Shown: positions 8,319 through 16,595, counted from the first letter of the stretch. The stretch is DNA of 64,000 bases from Bacteroidota bacterium (GCA_023381535.1 JAMCSN010000300.1:6237-70236), one strand, 5' to 3'. A program made the numbers and translations. The notes: generated by a model from the sequence alone, not told the origin.

Positions 8319-9416
8319 ATGCAAAAGCAAAAAATCTTCTTCTCACTTGCAGTAATAACCATGTTGATTTTCGGTTTATATGGTTGCGATAAAATTAGCC
8401 CCCTGGAAACCGATTCACAATCCGGAAGTTTAAGTTCCGCGCTTCAAACAATTACGGCTAACGATCCGGCAGTACAGTCGTTTGAACCGAATTTCAATGA
8501 GACAACCGTGATGAGCATTGTAGGCGGACTTGCCAAAGATATTTACCCGCTTAAAATCGGGCAGAACCTGAAGATGGTTGATAGCAGTCTGGATTTCCAG
8601 GTGAATGCCGATACAGCTTACGGTTATCTTACTCAAAAATTTGAAGGCGAACTTTTAATAGCCGGTTCATACAAACAGCCGGACTCAACTAACAAAGTGA
8701 AGGTTGACACGCTGATTCATAAACCATATTCAACAACGGTTACTCGCGTTATCAAATATGTAAAGGTAGGAGATACCGGTAATCAGCAAAGCGATTGGAG
8801 AGTTATAGCGGTTTCGCTTGCAGCAGGCGGCACAAACACAACTAACATCAATATCAAAAAAATTACAGTAACTTTTTCCGACGGAAGAGTTTACGAAACA
8901 TCGTCACCTAATGAGTTCTTCTTAACGATGGTACGCGGTTCTCGTCATCAATTTCCGCTTTATGATAAGCACGGTTCGGCGACTGTTCGTGTTGAAATTA
9001 CAAGCGCGTACCAAGATGAAGATATTCTAACACTCACTCATGGAATGATGATTCAAGGTTTGGCTAATGGTTACATGATGGGCGGTGTTGGAAGCGGTTC
9101 GATGGGAAATGGAATGAACGGCAATGGAATGATGGGCGGAGGCATGATGAACGGCGGAATGAATGGAAACGGCGCTTCCGGCAAAGGCGCGCACATGAAT
9201 ATTTTTGGTAATAGAAATAAACTAAGATTTAAGTTAATTTCCTCCACACAAAACGGAAGTTCTTTTGATAAAGTATATGAACTAAAATGGAATACTCCTA
9301 CTGTTGGCGGAGGATTTATGCACGCCGTAGTGAACGCAGTTCCAAGACAAACTGTTTATGATGATACCACACCGGTTGAAGAAAAGAGCTGGGGTATTCC
9401 GATCGCGGTAAAATAA
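8319..9416 (+). CDS. Lipoprotein with Met/Gly/Asn-rich insert
   Basis: The 365-residue protein has an SPII signal (lipobox LYGC, Cys about 23). Beta-rich sequence fills most of the chain. A low-complexity insert at about 245-290 is made of repeated GNGMM, GGGMMNGGM and similar units, followed by a return to ordered sequence. The Met-rich stretch could bind Cu(I) or Ag(I), but it could also be a flexible surface loop; similar Met/Gly/Asn loops occur in the outer-membrane protein at 42582-43472. No known family was recognised. It is the first gene behind the sigma-54 promoter. Confidence 0.75.
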   Translation: MQKQKIFFSLAVITMLIFGLYGCDKISPLETDSQSGSLSSALQTITANDPAVQSFEPNFNETTVMSIVGGLAKDIYPLKIGQNLKMVDSSLDFQVNADTAYGYLTQKFEGELLIAGSYKQPDSTNKVKVDTLIHKPYSTTVTRVIKYVKVGDTGNQQSDWRVIAVSLAAGGTNTTNINIKKITVTFSDGRVYETSSPNEFFLTMVRGSRHQFPLYDKHGSATVRVEITSAYQDEDILTLTHGMMIQGLANGYMMGGVGSGSMGNGMNGNGMMGGGMMNGGMNGNGASGKGAHMNIFGNRNKLRFKLISSTQNGSSFDKVYELKWNTPTVGGGFMHAVVNAVPRQTVYDDTTPVEEKSWGIPIAVK

Positions 9417-9431
9417 ATTATTAAATTATTG

Positions 9432-9452
9432 GAGCGGGAATTATTCCCGCTC
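9432..9452 (+). terminator. Intercistronic hairpin between two lipoprotein genes
   Basis: A perfect ten-base-pair stem (GAGCGGGAAT / ATTCCCGCTC) with a one-base centre lies between the stop at 9416 and the ATG at 9466 and has no T tract. It may attenuate or stabilise the operon mRNA rather than terminate it. No clear ribosome binding site lies between it and the next ATG. Confidence 0.5.
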
Positions 9453-9465
9453 TGCTTAAAATATC

Positions 9466-10398
9466 ATGAAGAAAAAAATTAAATATCTGATTTTGTTACT
9501 CCCGCTTGTTGTTCTTGTTTCTTGCGGTAATCCTACTCCGGTAGAGTTTACAGATAGCACCACCACAACAGAAAATATTAATGTCGGCGTAGTGCCTACA
9601 AAGCCTTCGACTTACGTTTACAGTAACGGTTACGACTCAACCGGTATAGTAGCACCGTTCATTGACAAATCGACAATTGTAAACGTCAGCGGAATACATA
9701 ACTCAAATTATGCCGGCTATACCGACGGCGCATACTACTTTGCACTTTTCAATGACAAAACTAAACCGGTTATGGGCCCGAATAATTCCGTCGTGGGTTA
9801 CAAATCAAAATTAGTAAGTTCAGTTTTTTTCAATAATGTTCCTGCCCAAATAGAATCCAACCGAATGCTGATGATGAATCAGCAGCATGCTAAAGTCGAT
9901 ACATCGCTCGGGTTCAAGTATGTATTGTCAAACGGAATGGGTCACGGTATGCACGGGGGTTGGAATAATCAATTTCCGTACAGTTCGAGCATAAATGTTA
10001 GAATCAATGACGGATCTAATCCGCCATACCAATTTGATTTACCGACGCCGTCAGAAATTATTGGACAAGTAAAGCTTCAAGGCTCGGTATCAACAAATAA
10101 TCTTAGCATGGAACTTACATGGAACGGCAGCATAAACGATTCTGTTAATGTTGTAATCGGAACTGTCAATCAATTCTCAAGCGATGCCAATCCGCTTTTT
10201 CTTTTCAAAGCGGCTAATACTAATTCATTAAAAGTACCATGGTCTATTCTCGAAAAAATTCAGTTCAGCCGGACTAAATTTTTAGTAGTAACCCTAATTA
10301 AAAGAATAATAAAAGGAATTCCTTACAACGCAGTGTTAAAAGACAGCTATATTGCATCGCAAAGTATTCATAACATTAAAGTCGATATTCCGCGTTAA
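9466..10398 (+). CDS. Lipoprotein of unknown function
   Basis: The 310-residue protein has an SPII signal with lipobox VSC (Cys about 20) followed by GNPTP. A Thr-rich linker (about 28-37) leads to a beta-rich body with a short His/Gly/Met patch (GMGHGMHGGW, about 158-167). I recognise no family. The gene is second in the sigma-54-preceded operon, and its end overlaps the likely start of the next gene by about 47 bases in another frame, which supports co-transcription. The patch could bind metal, but this is weak evidence. Confidence 0.75.
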   Translation: MKKKIKYLILLLPLVVLVSCGNPTPVEFTDSTTTTENINVGVVPTKPSTYVYSNGYDSTGIVAPFIDKSTIVNVSGIHNSNYAGYTDGAYYFALFNDKTKPVMGPNNSVVGYKSKLVSSVFFNNVPAQIESNRMLMMNQQHAKVDTSLGFKYVLSNGMGHGMHGGWNNQFPYSSSINVRINDGSNPPYQFDLPTPSEIIGQVKLQGSVSTNNLSMELTWNGSINDSVNVVIGTVNQFSSDANPLFLFKAANTNSLKVPWSILEKIQFSRTKFLVVTLIKRIIKGIPYNAVLKDSYIASQSIHNIKVDIPR

Positions 10399-12382
10399 GA
10401 TCGAACTAATTTTTGGAGTATGTTTGATCATGTGTGGTTCAGCCTTATATGGCCAGCAATCGTTGGATTTTTTTGGCAATTCTCAATCCGTGAATTCCAC
10501 GTTCAGACTCAATTCGCTGGAATCAAATTCAGGCAATTCAAATTTTGGAAAAGATTGGGAGTTGGCACTTTCTCTTTCCGGAATAAGACAAAAACAGATT
10601 ACCGGTAATGTCTTTATGCTCTCACTTTCAAAAAGAATAAATGAAAACTATTTGTATCTAAGATATACTCCCGGCTATATTCAAGATTTCACGGTTAGCA
10701 GCGGAATTAAACTACTTGTGGGTGACAGTTTGAAATTCAATACCTCACTAAATACGAAAATTCATATGGCGGAAATTTTCGGTTTCGGATACTCTTACAA
10801 AATTTCAGAAAAATTATCAGCCGGTTTTTCGTTGAGGTATTTTGAACAGAAGTTTCAAGAAGATCAGCCGGAGCCGGTTTTTACCGATACTGCAAATTAT
10901 ATCACTTCCAAAACAACTGTAACAAATAGCAACTTCTGGCGCGGGGATTTAGGTGTAACTTACAGCCTGCAAAATTTTCTTACTCTTTCCGTTTCATCAC
11001 AAAATCTTTTCTTAACTGGAAAGACTTTTTCAGAGGATGTTGTAAACAAATATGCTTTGAAAAAAGAAAAAGGAGCGGCTCTCACAATTCTGTACTCTCC
11101 GCTAGAGAATTTGGGAATTAATTATTCTATAGAAACGAGCGGCTCGATGATCGGAGGAATTTCATCTTCGTCCAAATTGTTCGGTCTTGAATTCGGTTTT
11201 GGAATCTCGGCTTTCCACGACCGTTATCAATTTCCTTTCGTTGCGGGAATTCAACCCTTCATCAGCGTTTCATCACATTTGTTTAACATTTCAATAAGCG
11301 GAATTAAATACTTCAACGATAGATCTAATCCGCTGCCTTTTTCCGAATTGATTTCGAACGGCATTCATAATCTTATGAATAATCAATTCAGCTTTGACAG
11401 AATTAACCTTAACACTTCCGTTGCTCTTTCTTTCGTGCCCGAAAAGAAAGTTCGTTTCATTGGTCTTGAGATTAAAGAACAAATTTTTCCAACTTTAGAA
11501 GAAAAATATTTGGATACTCCTGTTGCCGTGGCGGAAGTCCGCAACTTAACCGACAAACCCGTTTCAGTTAAACCGGCATTATTAATCCGCCCGATTAATG
11601 GCGATCTGGTTTATTCTCGCGAGGTAATTATTCCCGCTAAAGATACATGCGAAGTAAAATTTTTTACAACCATTCATCCCGACCATGCGATCACTAAAAG
11701 AGAAATTGCCGAAGCCGATTTTTATTTGTACACGACTAATTCCGACCCGGATGAAATGGTTCAGAAACCAATTCTGATTAATGATATTAACAGCTGGGAC
11801 GGTGCCGTTGTAAATCTCAGTTATTTTGTACGGCGCGATTACGATTTTTCATCTGCGTATTCCAAAAACATTTTTGCACGTGACAAAGAAAAAATAGACA
11901 GCACGGCTGCGGGACTTAAAATCTTTCAGAAGGTTAGACTCTTGTTCAATGAATTTGTAAAAAATATGGTTTATGTTTCCGATCCGCGAGCAGACGTCGA
12001 GCATGTTCAATTTCCACACGAAACAATTAAACTGAAAGGAGGCGATTGCGATGATCTCAGCGTTTGCTTCTCTTCTTTGCTGGAATCGGTCGGAATTGAA
12101 ACTGCTTTTGTTGATTTCAAAAATCCCGACGGCGTCAGCCATGTTAACCTTCTGATAAACACTCAACTGCTGCCGGGTCAAAGTTCACTTATAACCAACA
12201 ACGATAAAAAAATCTTTGTCAGAAAAAATTCTAACGGCGTAGATCAAATTTGGATTCCCCTTGAGACTACATCACTAAACAATTTTGAAACCGCATGGTC
12301 TGTTGCGGCGGATAAATTTGAAAAAGACGCTTTGGAACAATTCGGACTTGCAAAAGGCACTGTTGTTATTGTTGATTTTTAA
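10352..12382 (+). CDS. Outer-membrane barrel-like protein with C-terminal transglutaminase-like domain
   Basis: The N-terminal ~330 residues look like an outer-membrane beta-barrel of the PorV/UPF0164 kind, with alternating hydrophobic strands (GFGYSYKISEKLSAGFSLRY, DLGVTYSLQNFLTLSVSSQN). A beta-sandwich-like part (about 365-480, VAVAEVRNLTDKPVSVKP) follows. The C-terminal part (about 520-650) has transglutaminase/papain-like signs: GGDCDDLS with Cys566, SHVNLLI with His597, and WIPLETTS near the end. The start is uncertain. The TTG at 10352 gives a plausible signal peptide ending ALYGQ, while the first in-frame ATG (about 10430) would remove it. Membership of the operon is clear from the overlap with 9466-10398 and the 14-base gap to the next gene. 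Confidence 0.7.
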   Translation: MHRKVFITLKSIFRVKIELIFGVCLIMCGSALYGQQSLDFFGNSQSVNSTFRLNSLESNSGNSNFGKDWELALSLSGIRQKQITGNVFMLSLSKRINENYLYLRYTPGYIQDFTVSSGIKLLVGDSLKFNTSLNTKIHMAEIFGFGYSYKISEKLSAGFSLRYFEQKFQEDQPEPVFTDTANYITSKTTVTNSNFWRGDLGVTYSLQNFLTLSVSSQNLFLTGKTFSEDVVNKYALKKEKGAALTILYSPLENLGINYSIETSGSMIGGISSSSKLFGLEFGFGISAFHDRYQFPFVAGIQPFISVSSHLFNISISGIKYFNDRSNPLPFSELISNGIHNLMNNQFSFDRINLNTSVALSFVPEKKVRFIGLEIKEQIFPTLEEKYLDTPVAVAEVRNLTDKPVSVKPALLIRPINGDLVYSREVIIPAKDTCEVKFFTTIHPDHAITKREIAEADFYLYTTNSDPDEMVQKPILINDINSWDGAVVNLSYFVRRDYDFSSAYSKNIFARDKEKIDSTAAGLKIFQKVRLLFNEFVKNMVYVSDPRADVEHVQFPHETIKLKGGDCDDLSVCFSSLLESVGIETAFVDFKNPDGVSHVNLLINTQLLPGQSSLITNNDKKIFVRKNSNGVDQIWIPLETTSLNNFETAWSVAADKFEKDALEQFGLAKGTVVIVDF

Positions 12383-12396
12383 TTGATGAGGTTTTT

Positions 12397-13080
12397 ATGA
12401 AAAAGATAATATTCATTTTATTTATTCTTTCGGTAAACATATTAGCGCAAGAATATACCGTTGAAAAAGTCAGCGGAAATGTTCAAGCGTTAATCGGTAC
12501 CGCTGAAAATTGGGTAAAAGTTTCGGTTGGACAAAAGTTACTCGGAACGGATTTGATTTCAACCGATGATAAATCGTTCGTTCAACTCGCAAATAAGGAG
12601 AACCGTTTCATATTGCAGAGTAATTCTGCTCTCGGTCTGAACTCGATTAAAAAAATGTCTCTGAACGAATTATTGCTTGCACTTGCTATGGAAGAAATCC
12701 GCAACGTTCCAAAAACAAAAGGCAGCCAGTTCACCCGCAATACCGCCGTTTACGGAAGTGAAGTGAGTGCCGGTAAAGCGGGGGTGGTTCACGTCAGCGA
12801 TATCGGCGTGAAAAAGATTAACGGCGCTAGACAACTTGCACAAAACGGATTCACGGGATCTGCAATACTTGTTGCAAAAGAAACTTATAGGAATTATCCC
12901 GAGACCAAGAATCAAATCCGGGATAGGATTTACTTTGTCGATTTAATGCTGCAACTGAATTTATTGAATGAAGCCGAAACCGAACTCAATCGGATAATTG
13001 CCCAGCCACTAAATCCGGATGAAAGAAAAGAGATTACTGCCAGACTTGATAAGATCAAAGAAGCCGCTACTAGAAGATAA
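12397..13080 (+). CDS. Secreted FecR-like domain protein
   Basis: The 227-residue protein has a signal peptide (about 1-17, ILAQ) and a FecR-like beta fold (about 20-95: VEKVSGNVQALIG, then WVKVSVGQKLLGTDLISTDDKSFVQL). A helical C-terminal half (about 150-227) resembles a TPR-like or coiled tail. FecR-fold proteins measure or transmit envelope signals. FecR-like and CHASE2 proteins are often neighbours in other genomes (recollection), so this may be a partner of the CHASE2 regulator encoded upstream. It is the last gene of the operon, with the site GATGAGG before its ATG and a strong terminator after it. Confidence 0.7.
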   Translation: MKKIIFILFILSVNILAQEYTVEKVSGNVQALIGTAENWVKVSVGQKLLGTDLISTDDKSFVQLANKENRFILQSNSALGLNSIKKMSLNELLLALAMEEIRNVPKTKGSQFTRNTAVYGSEVSAGKAGVVHVSDIGVKKINGARQLAQNGFTGSAILVAKETYRNYPETKNQIRDRIYFVDLMLQLNLLNEAETELNRIIAQPLNPDERKEITARLDKIKEAATRR

Positions 13081-13082
13081 TT

Positions 13083-13118
13083 AAAACTAATGGGCAACAT
13101 CGTCGCCCATTAGTTTTT
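13083..13118 (+). terminator. Terminator of the sigma-54-preceded operon
   Basis: A perfect 13-base-pair stem (core CTAATGGGC / GCCCATTAG, extended by AAAA/TTTT) is followed by T residues, directly after the FecR-like gene. Confidence 0.9.
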
Positions 13119-13122
13119 AGAC

Positions 13123-13229
13123 TTAAGGGGTCTTCTAAAAACTTCAAAAAATAATCCGTGTGAATCGGTTTTTTCCGTGTTTATCTGCGTTCTATTCATT
13201 TTAAAAATAGTTTTTAGAAGCCCCCTTAA
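13123..13229 (+). mobile_element. MITE-like element of 107 bp bounded by TTAA
   Basis: The ends are 20-base inverted repeats with one mismatch: TTAAGGGGTCTTCTAAAAAC at 13123-13142 and GTTTTTAGAAGCCCCCTTAA at 13210-13229. There is no coding capacity. The inside carries a CCGTGTTTATCTGCG phrase, which is a common repeat-like string. The TTAA at each end could be the target duplication. A second element of almost the same length and end structure but different repeat sequence lies at 60020-60125. The family is unknown. Confidence 0.6.
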
Positions 13230-13251
13230 CATTCATCACTTAAATAGTTAC

Positions 13252-13659
13252 CTATTGATGTCTCTTCTGCTCAAGAAAAATATTTCTGGTCTTCACTTGT
13301 TTATAGCCTCCGGTGACGTTACCTATATTGCTGCTCATCATAAAAACTGAGCCATGCCGTTTGTCAACTAGAAATGGATTTTTCTCGGCTTCAAGATTAG
13401 TCATTAACGCGTTGACATAGGTGCCGCTTGCAATGAAAACAGCATAATGACGTTTATCTAACAGAAAAGGATTTGTCTCTACAACAAGACTATCAGACTG
13501 CATTTTAACATTGTATGAATATATAAAAACAGCACCATGCCTTTTCTCCACAAGAAACGGATTTCTTTCTTCATAGTAATTTTCTTTGGATTGTGAATAA
13601 ATATATGATGCGGTTGATAAAACGGTTGCCGCAATAATTAATCCAAGTAACTTTTTCAT
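13252..13659 (-). CDS. Small secreted protein with four NPFLxxKRH repeats
   Basis: The product starting at ATG 13659 is 135 residues long and has a signal peptide (MKKLLGLIIAATVLSTASYIYS). The mature part has four copies of a short unit: NPFLVEKRHGAVFI, NPFLLDKRHYAVFI, NPFLVDKRHGSVFM and NIFLEQKRH, spaced about 28-33 residues apart. The KRH and aromatic pattern is very regular. No family was recognised; the spacing suggests one beta-hairpin per unit or repeated sites for ligand or metal. The longer in-frame extension to 13740 lacks a signal-like start, so 13659 is preferred. A sigma-54-like element lies 50 bases upstream. It converges on the operon ending at 13080. Confidence 0.75.
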   Translation of the reverse strand: MKKLLGLIIAATVLSTASYIYSQSKENYYEERNPFLVEKRHGAVFIYSYNVKMQSDSLVVETNPFLLDKRHYAVFIASGTYVNALMTNLEAEKNPFLVDKRHGSVFMMSSNIGNVTGGYKQVKTRNIFLEQKRHQ

Positions 13660-13694
13660 GATTTTGTCCGTATTAAATTGTTGATTATATAAGA

Positions 13695-13709
13695 ACAAAA
13701 CCGATGCCA
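13695..13709 (-). promoter_or_regulatory. Sigma-54-like element upstream of the NPFLxxKRH repeat protein
   Basis: On the minus strand TGGCATCGGTTTTGT has TGGCAT at -24 and TTG at -12 with the right 12-base spacing; only the last C of TTGC is T. It ends about 36 bases before the ATG at 13659. It is weaker than the element at 8262 but lies in the same neighbourhood. Confidence 0.4.
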
Positions 13710-13739
13710 TGATTTTCATCTGAAAATTGTGTAAAACCA

Positions 13740-13979
13740 ACCTCGATTAGCTGGAAAATGTCAAGAATCTTAAATGATTTTTAAGAATTTTAAGACAGGA
13801 GGAAAAAAATAAAAGCATACTCATGAATGAGGCGAATCTAAAAAGGTCATTTTCAAATTTTTCTACTGCTAATTTATACCGGAATCGTAACTTTTGGGCA
13901 ACTGAAATACTTTTTTAGAGTAGACTCATGAATTAATTTTGAGTATGCTCATTAATGTTTAGAGAAAAAGATACAAGGA
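13740..13979. other. Intergenic stretch between the repeat protein and the DsrE gene
   Basis: No gene was seen. An inverted pair GCATACTCA ... TGAGTATGC lies at about 13816-13942 around AT-rich sequence; no function is assigned. Confidence 0.5.
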
Positions 13980-14333
13980 TTAAAACGTAATTACTTTTTC
14001 GGAATCAACTGTCCACGCAGTTAACTCAGCCATTGTACTAATTTGGGCTCCCTCAATTAGAGGAAGATTTTTTATTCCTCTCGCATCGGCGCATGTGCCG
14101 CAAATTTTTACTTGACCACCTTTGAGTATTACGGATTTCAGCATACGTTCAATATTGTAATATCCATTCGGAGTATTTTGATTTGGCAAAGCGCAAGTTG
14201 CAGCATCTGCCATCAAAAATATTCTTACTTCATTTTCCGGAAAGTCTTTTTGAATTTGCATTGCCATTCGTAAAGCGTTATATGCTTTTTCTGTGCCATA
14301 AGGCGCGTCATTGATGATGATTAGGTATTTCAT
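13980..14333 (-). CDS. DsrE/YchN-family sulfur-relay-like protein
   Basis: The 117-residue cytoplasmic protein has the DsrE-type fold signature: MKYLIIINDAPYGTEKAYNALRMA at the start, then IFLMADAATCAL, and a CGTCADARGI motif near residue 80. The cysteines could carry persulfide sulfur as in DsrE/TusD relatives. It is the last gene of the minus-strand operon that also encodes an SQR-like flavoprotein and an ArsR-rhodanese regulator, so it probably takes part in handling sulfide-derived sulfur. The start is supported by GGAGATAT just upstream. Confidence 0.85.
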   Translation of the reverse strand: MKYLIIINDAPYGTEKAYNALRMAMQIQKDFPENEVRIFLMADAATCALPNQNTPNGYYNIERMLKSVILKGGQVKICGTCADARGIKNLPLIEGAQISTMAELTAWTVDSEKVITF

Positions 14334-14347
14334 ATATCTCCGATGAT

Positions 14348-14914
14348 TTATTTGTGAGCAATAATTCCATAATGGTAAGGCGGTAACGAAATTTCTTTGT
14401 TAGTGATTTTAAAATTGGCATCCACGAGCCAATCAACACATTGCAGAGATGTGGGGCGGATATCCAAAGATGGTCCCCGTGGAGTAATTGAAGAATGTAT
14501 CCAGTGAATAGCTCCAACTTTACCGCCGGGTTTTAGAATTCGATAGGTTTCATTTAAAAGGATCCGAGGATTTTCTGCGTGTAAAATATTGAAGAGCATA
14601 ACATAATCCATTGAGTTTTCATTAAGACCGGTTCCTTCATTCACAAAATCGCGTTTGATAACTTTTATGTTAGGTGATTTTGTTTCATCTATCCTTTGAT
14701 TCAATCGATCAATCATTCCAGAATCAATGTCGAGTGCAAATAAAATCCCTTTAATAATTTTAGCTGCGGGAATTGTGAATGTCCCATAACCGGAACCGAA
14801 TTCTACCGCATCGTTAATTGTCTTGTCGAACTGGAGCTTCGAAAGAATTAATTTGGTATCGAATAGAGATTCCCAGTATGTTTCTTCCGGCATTCCGCTT
14901 TCACGTATTTTCAT
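14348..14914 (-). CDS. Class I SAM-dependent methyltransferase
   Basis: The 188-residue protein has motif I VEFGSGYGTFTIPA (about 38-51), an acidic residue after the next strand (LDIDSGM), the motif IV region NSMDYVMLFNILHAENP, and the post-motif helix RILKPGGKVGAIHW. This is the Methyltransf_11/25 type. The substrate cannot be read from the sequence. In this operon, a thiol, sulfide or metalloid (arsenic-type) substrate is possible, but the three ArsM cysteines are not evident. It lies 14 bases from both neighbours. Confidence 0.85.
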   Translation of the reverse strand: MKIRESGMPEETYWESLFDTKLILSKLQFDKTINDAVEFGSGYGTFTIPAAKIIKGILFALDIDSGMIDRLNQRIDETKSPNIKVIKRDFVNEGTGLNENSMDYVMLFNILHAENPRILLNETYRILKPGGKVGAIHWIHSSITPRGPSLDIRPTSLQCVDWLVDANFKITNKEISLPPYHYGIIAHK

Positions 14915-14929
14915 AATTGACGTTCTTGT

Positions 14930-16270
14930 CTAAAGTTTTACCGGGATTTTAAGAACAGAGGAACCAATTTTCAGAAATGATTGAAAAATGTTTTTTCTAA
15001 ATCCGATTGGAGCTAACCACCATTTTTCAAAAAGAACTTTGCCCCAATGCCAAATCTTACCAATGCGCTTTAATTTAACATGGGGATGAGGCGAGCCATA
15101 GAAATCGCCGTAAGCAAAACCTGCTAAATCTTCACCTACTTCAAGCATGCAGAATCCGTCACCGCAAAAGATTTCTTTTGATTCTTTACCTTGGATTTTT
15201 GCAGCAATAATTTCCGAAACTGTAAAAGCTTGAGAATGAGCAAACACACCGGCTTTCGGAAGTTTCATCGGTTTATCCGGCTGCCATCTGCCGGGTATTG
15301 TAATCGAAGTAACATCACCGATTGCAAAAACATTATTATATTTTGTTTCAAGTGTGTCTTTATTTACAGGTATCCATCCGGATTCATCAACAAGCCCGGA
15401 TTTCAAAACTACCTCCGGCGCTTTATGCGACGGTATCACTACCAACAAATCATAATTTATCGAATTGCCAGACTCGTCTTGGCGAAGGCTCGTCAAGCCG
15501 TAGCCGGAAGCGAATTCAATTTTCTTTTCGTCGTAATTCACTGAAGTCAATTGATTTTGCGGATGAAAGTTGATTCCTTTGGAAAGCATAACTTCTTTAA
15601 CTGAATTCCCAAGTTCAGGCCCGGCGACGGGCAGAGGTAGTGGTTCAGGAGTGTAAAGATTTACAGTTACATTGGTTTGTCCCAAAGGGATGTCCGAATG
15701 GACTCCTTTGTCCGAAGGACTCCTTTCGGAGGAGGATTCCCATAATTTTTTATTCTTCAAAAAATCTGCAATAAGCATTGCGCCTTCATAAGGAGCGCCG
15801 GGACATTTATACGGAAGAGATGAAATAACAATCGAAACATTCCCGCCTCTGAAGTTTTGCAATTCATCATTAAGCTTCGCAGCTCCTTCAAAAGTGAAAA
15901 AGTTATGAACTCCGTATTGTTGCTTATCAAGATGAGTCTTATCTAGCTCAGCGCCAAGAGCGATAACCAGGTAATCAAAATTTATTTTTGATTTGTCAGT
16001 TGAGATTGTTTTGCTTTCAGCATCAATTTGTTTTACTTCTTCAAATAAAATATTAACGCGGTTATCAACAAGCCCCCGCAATTGTGAAGTAATCTGCTGA
16101 GGCGTTCTTTTATTAACCATTAACCACAAATAAGATGCTGCAAATGAATGTACTTTATTTTTCTCTATCAAAACAATTTCTATTTCCGGGGGAAGCAATT
16201 TTGCAAGATGATTTGCAGTTACAATTCCTCCTACGCCGCCGCCAAGAATGACAACTTTTGTTTTATTCAT
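14930..16270 (-). CDS. SQR-like FAD-dependent oxidoreductase with a repeat-derived insert
   Basis: The 446-residue protein has the FAD dinucleotide motif GGGVGGIVTANHLA (about 10-23), the second GD motif FAIGDVTS (about 320), and cysteines C156 (YKCPGAPYEGA) and a CGDGFC pair in the C-terminal third. This is the layout of sulfide:quinone oxidoreductase and flavocytochrome c sulfide dehydrogenase relatives. It probably oxidises sulfide at the membrane face. Residues about 180-197 (ERSPSDKG...IPLGQT) are encoded by a short palindromic repeat cluster, and look like an insertion between two conserved blocks. It has a good site (AAAGGAAT) before the ATG. Confidence 0.85.
   Translation of the reverse strand: MNKTKVVILGGGVGGIVTANHLAKLLPPEIEIVLIEKNKVHSFAASYLWLMVNKRTPQQITSQLRGLVDNRVNILFEEVKQIDAESKTISTDKSKINFDYLVIALGAELDKTHLDKQQYGVHNFFTFEGAAKLNDELQNFRGGNVSIVISSLPYKCPGAPYEGAMLIADFLKNKKLWESSSERSPSDKGVHSDIPLGQTNVTVNLYTPEPLPLPVAGPELGNSVKEVMLSKGINFHPQNQLTSVNYDEKKIEFASGYGLTSLRQDESGNSINYDLLVVIPSHKAPEVVLKSGLVDESGWIPVNKDTLETKYNNVFAIGDVTSITIPGRWQPDKPMKLPKAGVFAHSQAFTVSEIIAAKIQGKESKEIFCGDGFCMLEVGEDLAGFAYGDFYGSPHPHVKLKRIGKIWHWGKVLFEKWWLAPIGFRKNIFQSFLKIGSSVLKIPVKL
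15680..15731. repeat. Palindromic repeat cluster inside the SQR-like gene
   Basis: Adjacent mini-hairpins TCCC-AAA-GGGA, GTCC-GAAT-GGAC, GTCC-GAA-GGAC and CTCC-TTT-CGGAG follow each other. The last 22 bases (15710-15731) match copies at 29249-29270 and 32055-32076 with two to four differences; the first 15 bases match 33663-33677 with one difference. The insert keeps the frame of the host gene. Confidence 0.7.
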
Positions 16271-16294
16271 ATAAATTATTCCTTTCCCTAAATT

Positions 16295-16579
16295 TTATCT
16301 TATGCTGTGGATCGCATCTTTCAGCATTAATATTGAATCGCATACTTTAGGATACGTAAGCGTAAAGTATTCCTCGTTTTCCTTTTCTATCTTCTTTACT
16401 AATTTTAAGTCAAGAAGTTTTTTCAGGCGTTCATCGATGATTTCGTAGTTGAGATTTAATAAGCTTGCAATCGCTAAAATCGTTAATTGCTGTTCATATA
16501 CGGAACAGATAACGTCCACAAGCCCTGAATCGGAAAAAATATTTTTTATGGTTGCATCTACTTTATCTTGGTCTAACAT
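16295..16579 (-). CDS. Small winged-helix-like protein
   Basis: The 94-residue protein is mostly helical, with a pattern like a winged helix: SVYEQQLTILAIASLLNLNYEIIDERLKKLLDLKLVKKIE, followed by EYFTLTYPK as a possible wing. It lies between the ArsR-rhodanese regulator and the SQR-like gene and is probably co-transcribed. No cysteine cluster or enzyme motif is visible except one Cys near residue 25 and one near 79. It could be an accessory regulator; the family is not recognised with confidence. Confidence 0.6.
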   Translation of the reverse strand: MLDQDKVDATIKNIFSDSGLVDVICSVYEQQLTILAIASLLNLNYEIIDERLKKLLDLKLVKKIEKENEEYFTLTYPKVCDSILMLKDAIHSIR

Positions 16580-16595
16580 AAAACACCAATTAAAA

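Noticed and set aside
10420..10608. Plus-strand frame MFDHVWFSLIWPAIVGFFWQ with GGAG upstream
   Set aside because: It is out of frame with, and fully inside, the barrel-transglutaminase gene. The GGAG may instead serve an alternative start of that gene.
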